This document shows positions 1-7,180 of a stretch of DNA of 15,244 nucleotides, piece after piece. A program made the position numbers and the translations under genes. Source of the stretch: Prevotella sp. (GTDB taxonomy: Bacteria > Bacteroidota > Bacteroidia > Bacteroidales > Bacteroidaceae); the NCBI GenBank assembly GCA_021204605.1, contig JAJPZD010000051.1, forward strand, positions 1 to 15,244, read 5' to 3'. A model generated the notes under the pieces. That model did no database searches. It was not told the origin of the DNA and saw nothing but the letters and a program-made list of their open reading frames with translations. The first letter of the stretch is position 1, and every line of letters starts with the position of its first letter.

Positions 1-98
1 CGGATTTCGGTGGTGTGTTCCAGATGAACCCCAAATCAGTATATCTCACAGATGCAGAATATGCTGAGATGGCAGAGGCGTTGAAGAAAGCATTGTGA
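1..98 (+). CDS. C-terminal end of an unidentified protein (5' end outside window)
   Basis: An open frame enters the window with its first whole codon at base 3 and stops at TGA 96-98, giving the last 31 residues of a protein. The tail begins DFGGVFQMNPKSVYL and ends in a charged alanine/lysine-rich helix (EMAEALKKAL). The composition looks like a genuine soluble protein end. The other two plus-strand frames are closed in this stretch. I do not recognise the family from this fragment and assign no function. The gene converges on fmt, whose stop lies 43 bases downstream, and a hairpin sits between the two. Confidence 0.6.
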   Translation, partial: DFGGVFQMNPKSVYLTDAEYAEMAEALKKAL

Positions 99-128
99 TG
101 CGGAAAGTAGCTTAGCGGCTTTCTGCAT
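98..128. terminator. Hairpin between the convergent unknown gene and fmt
   Basis: Bases 98-107 (ATGCGGAAAG) pair with 119-128 (CTTTCTGCAT) to form a 10-bp stem with one G-T wobble and an 11-nt loop. It lies between two converging genes and overlaps the last base of the upstream stop codon, so a bidirectional terminator is the natural reading. Neither side has a clean run of T, which keeps confidence moderate. Confidence 0.4.
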
Positions 129-140
129 TATTGAAAAGTT

Positions 141-1121
141 CTATACCAATGAATAGTTCTCAATGTCTCGGAAGCCGTTAAGGAAAGTCTTTGCATCCAT
201 TTTCTTCTTTCCACTTAATTGGATTTCATCGAGTTGCAACCAGTTGGTGCTGGTTGCAATGAGAAGTTTGCCATCATTCGCAGAGATGCTGCCAGGAAGT
301 CTGTCATTTGAAGGTAAGATAGTTTTTGTTGTTTTGAATATTTTCAATACATTGCTCTTAGCGTCAGGAGAGGTAATAGTAGTCCATGCGCCGGGGTAGG
401 GAGACAGTCCTCTGATAAAGTCATAGACTTTTTTGCAGTTATCATCCCACTTTATCTTGCAAGTTTCCGTGAATATTTTAGGTGCGTTGTGCAAGATGAC
501 GCTTGTTGAGACCATTTGTTCCTGCGGCATGGATAATACGTTTCCGTTTCCTGCTATGATTTTGTCGATAGTCTCAATGGCAATGCTTGCACCGAGAGAC
601 ATCAGTCCGTCATATACATTCTCAACGTTATAGTCGTCTTTTATCTCAAACGTTTTCTGCATTATTATGCGCCCGGTATCGATGTTCTTGTCAAGGAAGA
701 AGGTGGTAACGCCAGTCAGAGTCTCGCCGTTGATAACCGCCCAGTTGATAGGAGCAGCCCCCCGGTATTGCGGCAACAGGGCAGCATGGACGTTGAACGT
801 GCCGAAGCGTGGCATTGCCCAAACTTCTTCGGGGAGCATACGGAAAGCGACAACTACTTGCAAGTCGGCATTGTAACTTTTTAATTTTTCCAAGAATGTC
901 GGGTCTTTCAATTTTACAGGTTGCAATAGAGGGAGGCCTATGGACAGGGCATATTGTTTTACAGCCGAAGGCTGCAAAGAGTCTTGATGCCTGCCAAAGG
1001 GCTTATCAGGCTTTGTGATAACGGCAACTACATTGTAGCCACCTTCAACCAAACACTTTAATGTCTCCACCGCAAATTCTGGTGTACCCATGAAAATTAT
1101 TCTTAGATCTTCTTTTTTCAT
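141..1121 (-). CDS. fmt: Methionyl-tRNA formyltransferase
   Basis: This cytosolic enzyme transfers a formyl group from 10-formyl-tetrahydrofolate to Met-tRNAfMet for translation initiation. The 326 residues match the usual family length of about 310-330. The N-terminal Rossmann-like domain opens with IIFMGTPEFAV (8-18). The catalytic trio of the E. coli enzyme (Asn106, His108, Asp144) is present as Asn110 and His112 in FNVHAALLPQYRGAAP and Asp148 in the NIDTG turn. The C-terminal tRNA-binding domain, from about residue 210, contains the expected stretch RGLSPYPGAW. The ATG at 1121 gives a full N-terminus just ahead of the first beta strand. A 240-bp divergent region separates it from the DUF349 gene, and a TAnnTTTG box lies about 60 bases upstream of the start. 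All expected catalytic residues are intact. Confidence 0.97.
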   Translation of the reverse strand: MKKEDLRIIFMGTPEFAVETLKCLVEGGYNVVAVITKPDKPFGRHQDSLQPSAVKQYALSIGLPLLQPVKLKDPTFLEKLKSYNADLQVVVAFRMLPEEVWAMPRFGTFNVHAALLPQYRGAAPINWAVINGETLTGVTTFFLDKNIDTGRIIMQKTFEIKDDYNVENVYDGLMSLGASIAIETIDKIIAGNGNVLSMPQEQMVSTSVILHNAPKIFTETCKIKWDDNCKKVYDFIRGLSPYPGAWTTITSPDAKSNVLKIFKTTKTILPSNDRLPGSISANDGKLLIATSTNWLQLDEIQLSGKKKMDAKTFLNGFRDIENYSLV

Positions 1122-1140
1122 GCATGTTTATTTTAAATGC

Positions 1141-1158
1141 ACCGTAACACTATACGGT
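1141..1158. repeat. Short perfect inverted repeat in the fmt leader
   Basis: ACCGTA (1141-1146) and TACGGT (1153-1158) are perfect inverted arms around a 6-nt loop. The repeat lies between the candidate fmt -7 box and the fmt start, about 20 bases before the ATG. It could form a small hairpin in the fmt leader or be an operator half-site pair. No protein partner can be inferred, and a chance match of this size is possible. Confidence 0.35.
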
Positions 1159-1183
1159 CACAGATTTTATAGCGTAAGTGTGG

Positions 1184-1191
1184 CAAAGTTA
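1184..1191 (-). promoter_or_regulatory. Candidate -7 promoter element for fmt
   Basis: Read on the minus strand this is TAACTTTG, an exact match to the Bacteroidota -7 consensus TAnnTTTG, 62 bases before the fmt ATG. I see no TTG at the usual 19-21 base spacing upstream, so only half of the promoter is convincing. Confidence 0.45.
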
Positions 1192-1296
1192 GTATAAATA
1201 AAGGGTATTGGTGTGATTTCCATGAAGAAAAGAGCGTTTTAGACATTAAAAATTTATTTTTTTTGATTTTGATTAGGAGTTTACAAGATTTTTATA

Positions 1297-1304
1297 TAAG
1301 TTTG
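1297..1304 (+). promoter_or_regulatory. Candidate -7 promoter element for the DUF349 gene
   Basis: TAAGTTTG matches the Bacteroidota -7 consensus TAnnTTTG and lies 57 bases before the start of the DUF349 gene, in a very AT-rich stretch. The nearest upstream TTTTG (1267-1271) is 25 bases away, longer than the usual 19-21. The -7 box is therefore credible but the -33 box is uncertain. Confidence 0.45.
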
Positions 1305-1361
1305 CAAGCATAATGTATAATTTTTAAAACAGCCGTTAGGTTGAGTAAAAATAATTAATAA

Positions 1362-3470
1362 ATGGACGTGCAAGAAAGAAATCTCAATCAGGAAAACACG
1401 GAGACCCTGAATGTTGAATCAACAGAAGTAAGTGGGCAAGTAGAAATGTCTGCGGGGGAAACCCATGAAGAAACCGTAGCTGATGAGAATGATAAAGCAT
1501 CTGAAGCAGTTGAGAGCTTACCAGAAAAGGAAGCCTCTATAGAGTCAGCATCAACAGAGACAGAACCTGTTGAAATTAGACAAGAACAGGAGAAAGCTGT
1601 TGAGGCGCCCCAAGATCAGATAGAAGCAGTAGGAACAGAAAATGTCGAAGCTGTACAGATTGAGTCTGAACAAGTCGAGAGAGTGCCTATTGAGTCAGAA
1701 CAAGTCGTGGCGGAAACTGTTGAGGAGTCGCAAGATGCGGCAGAGCCGGTTGAGCAGAAGAAGACGTATAAGGACAAGAGAGAAGTAGTGGAGAGAATCA
1801 AGGAAATAGCCCATGGAGAGGGAATTCCTCAGAAGGAAGAGGTGGACTTTCTGAAGACTGTTTTCTACAAGTTACACTTTGCAGAGCGGGAAGCCAATAT
1901 GAAATCTTTTGTTGAAGCTGGTGGAGATCCGAATACATATCAGGTGTTGCCTGATGAGGATGAGGAGATTTTCAAGGCAGAGATGGGCGTTATAAAGGAG
2001 AGGCGCGCCAAGATTTTCCTTGAGCAGGAAAGGGAGAAGCAAGATAATTACAAGAGGAAACTTGAGATAATCGAGAAGATAAAGTCGATGGTTACATCTC
2101 CGGATGAGGTCAACAAGTTATATTCAGAATTTAAGAAACTCCAGCAAGAGTGGAAAGAGATAAGACTTGTTCCTGCGGAGAAGGCCAACGAGCTGTGGAG
2201 GAATTACCAGTTGTATGTAGAGCAGTACTATGACTTGTTGAAGCTCAACAGTGAGGCCCGTGAGTATGACTTCAAGAAGAACTTAGAAATAAAGACACAT
2301 CTCTGTGAGGCAGCAGAGAAACTTGCGGAGGAGAAAGACGTGATAAGCGCATTTCACCAGCTGCAGAAACTGCACCAGGAGTTCCGTGAGGCTGGTCCTG
2401 TCAATAAGGATCTTCGTGAGGAGATATGGTCGCGTTTCAAGGCAGCGTCAACGGTAATCAACAAGCGACATCAGCAGCATTTTGAGGAGCTTCGTGCAAG
2501 GGAGGAGGACAATCTTGCGAAGAAGACCGAATTGTGTGAGCAGGTAGAGGTTATAGCCAAGGAGGAGATAAAGAGTGCCAGTGAGTGGGAGAAGAAGACA
2601 AAGGAGATAATCGGCATTCAGGCTGCATGGAAGGGAATTGGTTTTGCTCCGCAGAAGATGAATGTAAAGATATTCGAGCGTTTCCGTGCTGCTTGCGATG
2701 AGTTTTTTGGCAGGAAAGCAGAGTTTTTCAAGGGCATGAAACAGCAGTTTTCTGAGAATGCTGAGAAGAAGAAGGCACTTGTGGAGCAGGCACAGGCATT
2801 ACAGGACAGTACCGATTGGAAGGCAACGAGCGACAAACTGATAGCATTGCAGAAGGAATGGAAGACGATAGGTGTGGTGCCAAAGAAATACGGTGACAAG
2901 CTGTGGAATGATTTTCTCTCTGCATGTAATCATTTCTTTGAGGCGCGCAACAGTGTGAATGCGGGTACGAGGAGCGAGGAACGTGCCAATTTAGAGAAGA
3001 AGCGAGCCTTGATAGAGGAGTTGAAGGCTATCGTTGAGGCTGGTGATAGCAGTGTGCAAGAGAATGTGCAGGACATCATCGACCAGTACAATGCTATTGG
3101 TCATGTTCCATTCAAGGAGAAGGATAAACTCTATAAAGAGTATCATGATATTCTCGACAGGATATATAAGGAGCTCAACATAACGACGTCGCGCCGTCGT
3201 CTTGACAGATACAAGAGCAACTTGAGAAATGTTGCGGAGAAGAGTGTAGATGCATTGGATAACGAGCGTATGCGTCTGTTGCGCCGTTATGAGACTCTCA
3301 AACAAGAAGTTCAGACATACGAGAACAATCTTGGTTTCCTCAACGCATCAAGCAAGAAGGGAAGCAGTCTGATAGACGAGATGAACCGTAAGGTACAAAA
3401 GTTGAAGGATGATATGAATCTTGTGCGTGAGAAGATTAAGGCTATTGATGCCGAGAACAAAGAAGAATAA
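1362..3470 (+). CDS. DUF349 repeat coiled-coil protein, function unknown
   Basis: This 702-residue, very charged, probably cytosolic protein has no signal peptide or membrane segment. Residues 1-135 are a low-complexity acidic tail rich in Glu, Val, Ser and Gln. From about 250 onward I count five DUF349-type repeats with the pattern hydrophobic-x-x-W/F...IG.VP...LW..F...FF. Their cores are near 260-290, 333-370, 412-450, 492-527 and 570-602. Repeats 3 and 4 are the most typical (QAAWKGIGFAP and QKEWKTIGVVP). Repeat 5 is degenerate, with QYNAIGHVP in place of the Trp motif. The end (about 610-700) is a predicted long coiled coil. DUF349 has no established biochemical role that I can state. The start ATG follows an A-rich leader. 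Its stop codon overlaps the open frame of the next gene by one base, suggesting coupled translation. Confidence 0.9.
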   Translation: MDVQERNLNQENTETLNVESTEVSGQVEMSAGETHEETVADENDKASEAVESLPEKEASIESASTETEPVEIRQEQEKAVEAPQDQIEAVGTENVEAVQIESEQVERVPIESEQVVAETVEESQDAAEPVEQKKTYKDKREVVERIKEIAHGEGIPQKEEVDFLKTVFYKLHFAEREANMKSFVEAGGDPNTYQVLPDEDEEIFKAEMGVIKERRAKIFLEQEREKQDNYKRKLEIIEKIKSMVTSPDEVNKLYSEFKKLQQEWKEIRLVPAEKANELWRNYQLYVEQYYDLLKLNSEAREYDFKKNLEIKTHLCEAAEKLAEEKDVISAFHQLQKLHQEFREAGPVNKDLREEIWSRFKAASTVINKRHQQHFEELRAREEDNLAKKTELCEQVEVIAKEEIKSASEWEKKTKEIIGIQAAWKGIGFAPQKMNVKIFERFRAACDEFFGRKAEFFKGMKQQFSENAEKKKALVEQAQALQDSTDWKATSDKLIALQKEWKTIGVVPKKYGDKLWNDFLSACNHFFEARNSVNAGTRSEERANLEKKRALIEELKAIVEAGDSSVQENVQDIIDQYNAIGHVPFKEKDKLYKEYHDILDRIYKELNITTSRRRLDRYKSNLRNVAEKSVDALDNERMRLLRRYETLKQEVQTYENNLGFLNASSKKGSSLIDEMNRKVQKLKDDMNLVREKIKAIDAENKEE
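1659..1718 (+). repeat. Two 30-bp tandem units inside the DUF349 gene
   Basis: A 19-base stretch at 1659-1677 recurs at 1689-1707 with one mismatch, giving a 30-bp period. The units encode IESEQVERVP and IESEQVVAET (residues 100-119). The second half of each unit has diverged. The repeat sits in the acidic N-terminal tail and keeps frame. Slippage or unequal exchange probably lengthened this tail. Confidence 0.7.
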
Positions 3471-3502
3471 TCAAGACGAGGATTTACCATATTCTGACGC
3501 TG
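3470..3502 (+). other. Probable true N-terminus of the TPR protein without a standard start codon
   Basis: In the TPR frame the codons from 3470 read IKTRIYHILTL and continue LLVVVSAYSQ. If the first residue were Met this would be a textbook signal peptide, with Lys and Arg first, then a hydrophobic core and a small-residue cleavage region. The first codon is ATC (3470-3472), one base change from ATG, and it overlaps the DUF349 stop as TAATC. The same layout with a real ATG (TAATG) is seen at the DPP III/AlkD-like junction in this window. The next usual-type start, TTG 3503, would cut away the charged and most of the hydrophobic part. Rare AUC or AUA (3467) initiation, a mutation, or a sequencing error are all possible. 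Confidence 0.55.
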
Positions 3503-4147
3503 TTGTTGGTTGTAGTATCTGCCTATTCGCAGACACCAAAGCAATGGCGTGATTCGTTGAGTGTGCTTAACGGACTTATACAGTATGACCCCAATTCAAC
3601 AAGTCTGCACCTTAGAAAGGCTGCTGTAAACCTGCAGCTTTTAGAATGGGAGAATGCTATTGAGGAGTGCAACAGCGTTCTTAAGAATGACAAGAAGAAC
3701 CTTCCTGCTTTGTATTATCGTGCTTATGCGAATAATAATCTGCGGCGGTATGAGTTGGCGAGGAATGATTATGAGGATTTTTTGAAAATATCTCCCTACA
3801 ACATGGAAGCAGGTCTTGGATTAGCCTATACATTCACATGTCTTAAACGATATGATGAGGCATTAGACTTGCTGAACAATCTTGTGGAGATGTATCCGGA
3901 CAGCAGTGTGATTTACGTGGCAAGAGGAGAGTTGGAAAAGGAAATGAAATCATACGATATAGCCCTGTATGATTTTAACAGAGCACTTGAAATTACTCCC
4001 TACAGACAGGATATAGTTGTTTCCAAGGTTGAGGTACTTCTTGCGTTGAACAGGAGAAAGGAGGCGAAGGATTTCTTGGATGAGGCTGTCCGAAATGGCA
4101 TTCCAAAAGGTATTCTTCGCGATTGGTATTTAAAATGTAGGTATTAA
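3503..4147 (+). CDS. Tetratricopeptide repeat protein, probably exported
   Basis: The 214 residues counted from the first usual-type start (TTG at 3503) hold about five TPR units, a helical-repeat scaffold for protein-protein contacts. Typical unit signatures are ALYYRAYANNNLRRYELARNDY, shown here in part as YRAYANNNLRRYE, then LGLAYTFTCLKRYDEALDLL, and IYVARGELEKEMKSYDIALY. The frame stays open upstream of the TTG to 3449. The codons from 3470 would supply a complete signal peptide (see the separate entry), so the true start is probably upstream and the protein is probably periplasmic or lipid-free envelope-associated. It follows the DUF349 gene directly, with which it is likely co-transcribed. 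It ends 5 bases from the stop of the convergent gtrA-like gene. The specific role is unknown. Confidence 0.85.
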   Translation: MLVVVSAYSQTPKQWRDSLSVLNGLIQYDPNSTSLHLRKAAVNLQLLEWENAIEECNSVLKNDKKNLPALYYRAYANNNLRRYELARNDYEDFLKISPYNMEAGLGLAYTFTCLKRYDEALDLLNNLVEMYPDSSVIYVARGELEKEMKSYDIALYDFNRALEITPYRQDIVVSKVEVLLALNRRKEAKDFLDEAVRNGIPKGILRDWYLKCRY

Positions 4148-4152
4148 TAAAT

Positions 4153-4533
4153 TCATTTAAGTTTACTGAAAACAAACCGTACCAATAAGAAATTGGTGGG
4201 TATGGCTATGCAGTAAACAGGAAGGGGAGCTATTGGCTTACTGACACCGAGCCATAGAAAAACATGCAGCAATGTCATCTGCAACAGGTAGTTGAACAGG
4301 TGGGCTGCTCCGAAACCGAAGCCATTCTTTACAGTTGTTTTTTTTCTGAAAGTGAAGCGTGCGGAGAAGATGTAGTTGAAGATGAAACTTATTGCATATC
4401 CAATGGAGAATGCAATCTTGACATTTATTATATTGTAAAGAAGGAAATAAATGCCATAGTGCAACACGGTTGCCGCCACTCCAACGACAGCAAACCGTAT
4501 GATCTCATGGAACGTTTTCTTTTTGAGTCGCAT
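4153..4533 (-). CDS. GtrA-like small membrane protein
   Basis: This 126-residue protein has four predicted membrane segments (about 11-33, 38-57, 74-95 and 101-121), the usual size and topology of the GtrA family (PF04138). GtrA-like proteins are implicated in moving or handling polyprenol-linked sugars for cell-surface polysaccharide. The family pattern is visible as ISFIFNYIFSARFTFRKK (Asn53, Arg59) and again near the end in NFLLVRFVF. The frame extends much further upstream, but that part lies antiparallel over pepD and is not credible. I chose ATG 4533 because MRLKKKT gives a basic cytosolic start just before the first membrane helix. A possible upstream ATG at 4596 would lie inside a strong hairpin stem. 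The substrate cannot be told from sequence, and no glycosyltransferase neighbour is present. Confidence 0.85.
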   Translation of the reverse strand: MRLKKKTFHEIIRFAVVGVAATVLHYGIYFLLYNIINVKIAFSIGYAISFIFNYIFSARFTFRKKTTVKNGFGFGAAHLFNYLLQMTLLHVFLWLGVSKPIAPLPVYCIAIPTNFLLVRFVFSKLK

Positions 4534-4560
4534 GCTTTTAGTGATATCAAGAATAATTAT

Positions 4561-4597
4561 AATGCGTTTCAGGTCAACATAAAACCTGAAACGCATT
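4561..4597 (-). terminator. Perfect 14-bp hairpin between pepD and the gtrA-like gene
   Basis: AATGCGTTTCAGGT (4561-4574) and its exact complement (4584-4597) form a 14-bp stem with a 9-nt loop. Read in the direction of transcription it begins 19 bases after the pepD stop. It is followed by ATAATTATTCTTG, T-rich but not a continuous T run. An intrinsic terminator or attenuator for the pepD transcript, or an mRNA 3'-end stabiliser, fits best. It also separates pepD from the gtrA-like start by 27 bases. Confidence 0.65.
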
Positions 4598-4615
4598 TGT
4601 ATAGATGAGAATGAT

Positions 4616-6073
4616 TTATTTTGCCGGTATTTCCTCAAGCGTCTTAGTGAGCAGAGCCCAGAACTTAGGTACTGAGGGCCAGAAGGCACGCTCGTTAGGT
4701 GTATGAGGTGATAGGAGTGTAGGGCCGAATGAACAGATGTCGAGTACAGGGTACTTAGAAAGGATGATACTGCACTCCAATCCGGCGTGTACCACCTGTA
4801 CTGTTGGTTCCTCATTGAACAAGTCCTTGTAGATTTTGCGCATCACCTTAATCAGTTCACTGTCGGTGTTGGGATCCCAGCCACCGTAAGCACCGCCGAA
4901 CACCACTTTCATCCCGGCCATGTTGAAGCAGCTATGTAGCGATGTTGCAATTTCTTTTTTCTTGCTCTCACTTGAGCTGCGGGCGAGGATCTGAATGGAC
5001 GCCTCACCGTTGGCTATGTCGATGATGGCGAGGTTTGAGGATGTTTCAACGATATTAGGAATAGAGGGGATGTAACGCCATACGCCGTTGTGGGCAGCAT
5101 ATATGGCATTTACGAGGTTGTCTTGTATTTCTTGTGGCACAACGGTTGCTGGGAGAGCCACGTCTTGCGCCGTTACGTCAATGTCGTTCTCGATACCCTT
5201 GTATTCCTCGTTGAAGATTTCTTTATAGTAAGCAGCCAAAGCCAGCAGGTTGTCTTTGTTTTCTTTCGGTAATGTAATGACAGCCTCTGCCTGGAAAGGA
5301 ATTGCGTTGCGCATGTTTCCGCCGTGCCAGCTTGCCAACTGAGCCTCATTATCTGCAATGGCTTCACGAATAATGCGAACGAGCATTTTGTTGGCGTTGC
5401 CGCGTCCCTCGCCAATTTCCAATCCAGAGTGTCCACCTTTGAGGCCTTTTACTGTTAGCTTAATGGCGATGTCATCTTTTTCACTTTCAGTTTCCTTGTA
5501 GCTTAGAGTTGCGGTGATGTCGATACCGCCGGCACTGCCTATAATCATCTCTCCTTCTTGCTCTGTGTCAAGGTTGAGAAGTATTTCACCTTTCAGTTGT
5601 GTTGATGGCAATGCGTTAGCACCGAACATGCCGGTTTCCTCATCGGCTGTTATAAGGGCTTCTATCGGTCCGTGTATCAGGTTTTTAGCCTCCATTACCG
5701 CCATTATAGCAGCTACGCCTAAGCCATCGTCAGTACCTAATGTTGTGCCTTTTGCCTTTACCCAGTCACCGTCGATATAAGTTTGGATAGGGTCGGTTTC
5801 AAAGTTATGGTTACTTGACAATTCTTTCTGTGGCACCATGTCCATGTGAGCCTGAAGGATTACCGTCTTTCTGTTTTCCATACCAGGTGTTGCGGGCTTT
5901 CTCATCACGATGTTCTCGGCTTCATCTTTGTAAGCCTCAACACCATTTTTTTTTGCGAAGTCGAGAAGGAACTGTTGTACTTTTTCCAAATGTCCTGAAG
6001 GGCGTGGAACATGTGTCAATGCATCGAAGTTTCTCCAGATGCATTCTGGTTTCAAATTTTTAATTTCGCTCAT
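4616..6073 (-). CDS. pepD: Cytosolic non-specific dipeptidase (aminoacyl-histidine dipeptidase, M20C)
   Basis: This zinc metallopeptidase of family M20 hydrolyses a broad range of dipeptides, including Xaa-His, in the cytosol. The 485 residues are the typical PepD length. Metal and catalytic residues match known PepD numbering with a constant shift of four. His76 and Asp78 lie in QAHMDMVPQ, and Asp115 in LGTDDG. The catalytic base Glu145 and neighbour Glu146 are in ADEETGMFGA, Asp169 is in LNLDTE, and His457 is in SPHTPNERA. The lid/dimerisation domain (about 205-390) includes KGGHSGLEIGEGRGNAN. No signal peptide is visible. It lies 21 bases after the flippase-like gene, so the two are probably co-transcribed, and it is followed by a strong hairpin. 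It probably finishes breakdown of small peptides released by other proteases. Confidence 0.96.
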   Translation of the reverse strand: MSEIKNLKPECIWRNFDALTHVPRPSGHLEKVQQFLLDFAKKNGVEAYKDEAENIVMRKPATPGMENRKTVILQAHMDMVPQKELSSNHNFETDPIQTYIDGDWVKAKGTTLGTDDGLGVAAIMAVMEAKNLIHGPIEALITADEETGMFGANALPSTQLKGEILLNLDTEQEGEMIIGSAGGIDITATLSYKETESEKDDIAIKLTVKGLKGGHSGLEIGEGRGNANKMLVRIIREAIADNEAQLASWHGGNMRNAIPFQAEAVITLPKENKDNLLALAAYYKEIFNEEYKGIENDIDVTAQDVALPATVVPQEIQDNLVNAIYAAHNGVWRYIPSIPNIVETSSNLAIIDIANGEASIQILARSSSESKKKEIATSLHSCFNMAGMKVVFGGAYGGWDPNTDSELIKVMRKIYKDLFNEEPTVQVVHAGLECSIILSKYPVLDICSFGPTLLSPHTPNERAFWPSVPKFWALLTKTLEEIPAK

Positions 6074-6094
6074 AATGAAAAAATATTAATTTTT

Positions 6095-7093
6095 TTATTT
6101 ATTTTTTCTTAATTTGTCTGTAAAAGCCAAAGCATTGCAGCCATATATGCCAAGTATTATTACAAGCAGTGTCTGTACGGTGTGTACGATAAGCACAAAA
6201 TAGAGGGCATTAACGTCGCTGATACCATAGAGTATGAGCATTGTTTTTACGGCGAAATGCCAAGGTCCCGCCCCGTTAGGAGTGGGCACTATCACTGCGA
6301 TGCTTCCTACTACGAATGTCACAAGGGCGCATTGCAGTCCGAGGTTTGCCGTAAATTCGAAGCAGAAGAAAGTAAGGTAGTAATGCAGGAAGTAGCATAC
6401 CCAGATTGCGATGGTGTAAAACAGGAACAGGGGGATGTTTTTTACATTCTTAAGAGATATTATTCCTTGCCATATTCCGCTTAACGTTGTTTTCACCCTT
6501 TCATAGAGCGACAGTTTTTTCAACAGGAAATGTAGCAATATGAGTGCTGCGAGGCCGCAGATTGCCGTAACGATGTATCCTGTGGTTGAGAACCTACTGA
6601 AAAAAGAGTTCATGCTCGTGCCTGTCTGAGAGAAGAACGTAGAGAACATACGCATTTGTATCAACAGGGTTAAGCCGGTTACTATTGCCACAAGTAGAGA
6701 GTCGATAACCCTTTCTGTTACCACGGTACCCAAAGCTTTTGGGAAAGATACACCGTCATGTTTTTTCAGCACTACACAACGCATGAATTCGCCTATTCTT
6801 GGTATAACAAGACTTACTGCGTATGATATGAATATGGAGTTTATGGCAGTGTATGTTCTTGGGTGCTCACCAATGGGAGAAAGGGTCTGTCTCCACCTCC
6901 AGCCACGAAACATCTGCGCGAGGATGCCGAATGGGAATGACAATATCATCCACGTCCAGTTCATCTCGTTGAGAAGAATGTTTTTTATGCTCTTGAAGTC
7001 AAAGCCCCGATACATCCAATAAAGTATCGTTCCGCCTAAGGCTAACGGCATGACTATTTTGAGAGTGTTGCTTATTATCCTCTTTATATCCAC
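6095..7093 (-). CDS. Flippase-like membrane protein (UPF0104 / LPG synthase membrane-domain family)
   Basis: This 332-residue integral membrane protein has about eight predicted helices (roughly 10-28, 47-62, 84-98, 128-146, 171-192, 220-245, 254-270 and 295-320). It matches the membrane domain shared by lysylphosphatidylglycerol synthase/MprF and the archaeal AglD family. Family signatures are PRIGEFMRCVVL (98-109), TERVIDSLL (126-134) and PTPNGAGPWHF (270-280). No soluble aminoacyl-transfer domain is attached, so it is not a full MprF. Lipid or lipid-linked-glycan flipping is an inference from the family. The start is GTG 7093. No ATG exists in frame before an upstream stop, and this start gives a short basic N-terminus before helix 1. 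A good promoter lies 58-87 bases upstream. Confidence 0.85.
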   Translation of the reverse strand: MDIKRIISNTLKIVMPLALGGTILYWMYRGFDFKSIKNILLNEMNWTWMILSFPFGILAQMFRGWRWRQTLSPIGEHPRTYTAINSIFISYAVSLVIPRIGEFMRCVVLKKHDGVSFPKALGTVVTERVIDSLLVAIVTGLTLLIQMRMFSTFFSQTGTSMNSFFSRFSTTGYIVTAICGLAALILLHFLLKKLSLYERVKTTLSGIWQGIISLKNVKNIPLFLFYTIAIWVCYFLHYYLTFFCFEFTANLGLQCALVTFVVGSIAVIVPTPNGAGPWHFAVKTMLILYGISDVNALYFVLIVHTVQTLLVIILGIYGCNALAFTDKLRKNK

Positions 7094-7150
7094 ATTGGAA
7101 ATATTTCTAATAGAGCTGTCATTAGAGACAACAGTACAGCTTTCTTAGCA

Positions 7151-7180
7151 CAAAGTTAATGTATTTTTTTGAACCCCCAA
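7151..7180 (-). promoter_or_regulatory. Bacteroidota-type promoter for the flippase-like gene and pepD
   Basis: Read on the minus strand, TTG (7180-7178) is followed after exactly 19 bases by TAACTTTG (7158-7151). This matches the -33 TTG and -7 TAnnTTTG consensus with normal spacing. It lies right after the stop codon of the AlkD-like gene and predicts a leader of about 50 bases before the GTG at 7093. It is the best promoter match in the window and indicates a separate transcription unit from the AlkD-like gene. Confidence 0.65.

Noticed and set aside
1616..1801. Minus-strand Ser/Thr/Cys-rich open frame opposite the DUF349 tail
   Set aside because: Its composition is simply the reverse reading of the Glu/Gln-rich acidic tail.
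4181..4197. Inverted repeat ACCAAT/ATTGGT near the end of the gtrA-like gene as a terminator
   Set aside because: It lies inside the coding sequence for a conserved segment (IPTNF), the stem is only 6 bp, and no T run follows on the plus strand.
4534..4815. Upstream extension of the gtrA-like frame to an ATG at 4815
   Set aside because: The extra 94 residues are mostly read antiparallel to pepD in another frame, look unlike any membrane protein start, and would pass through the 14-bp hairpin.
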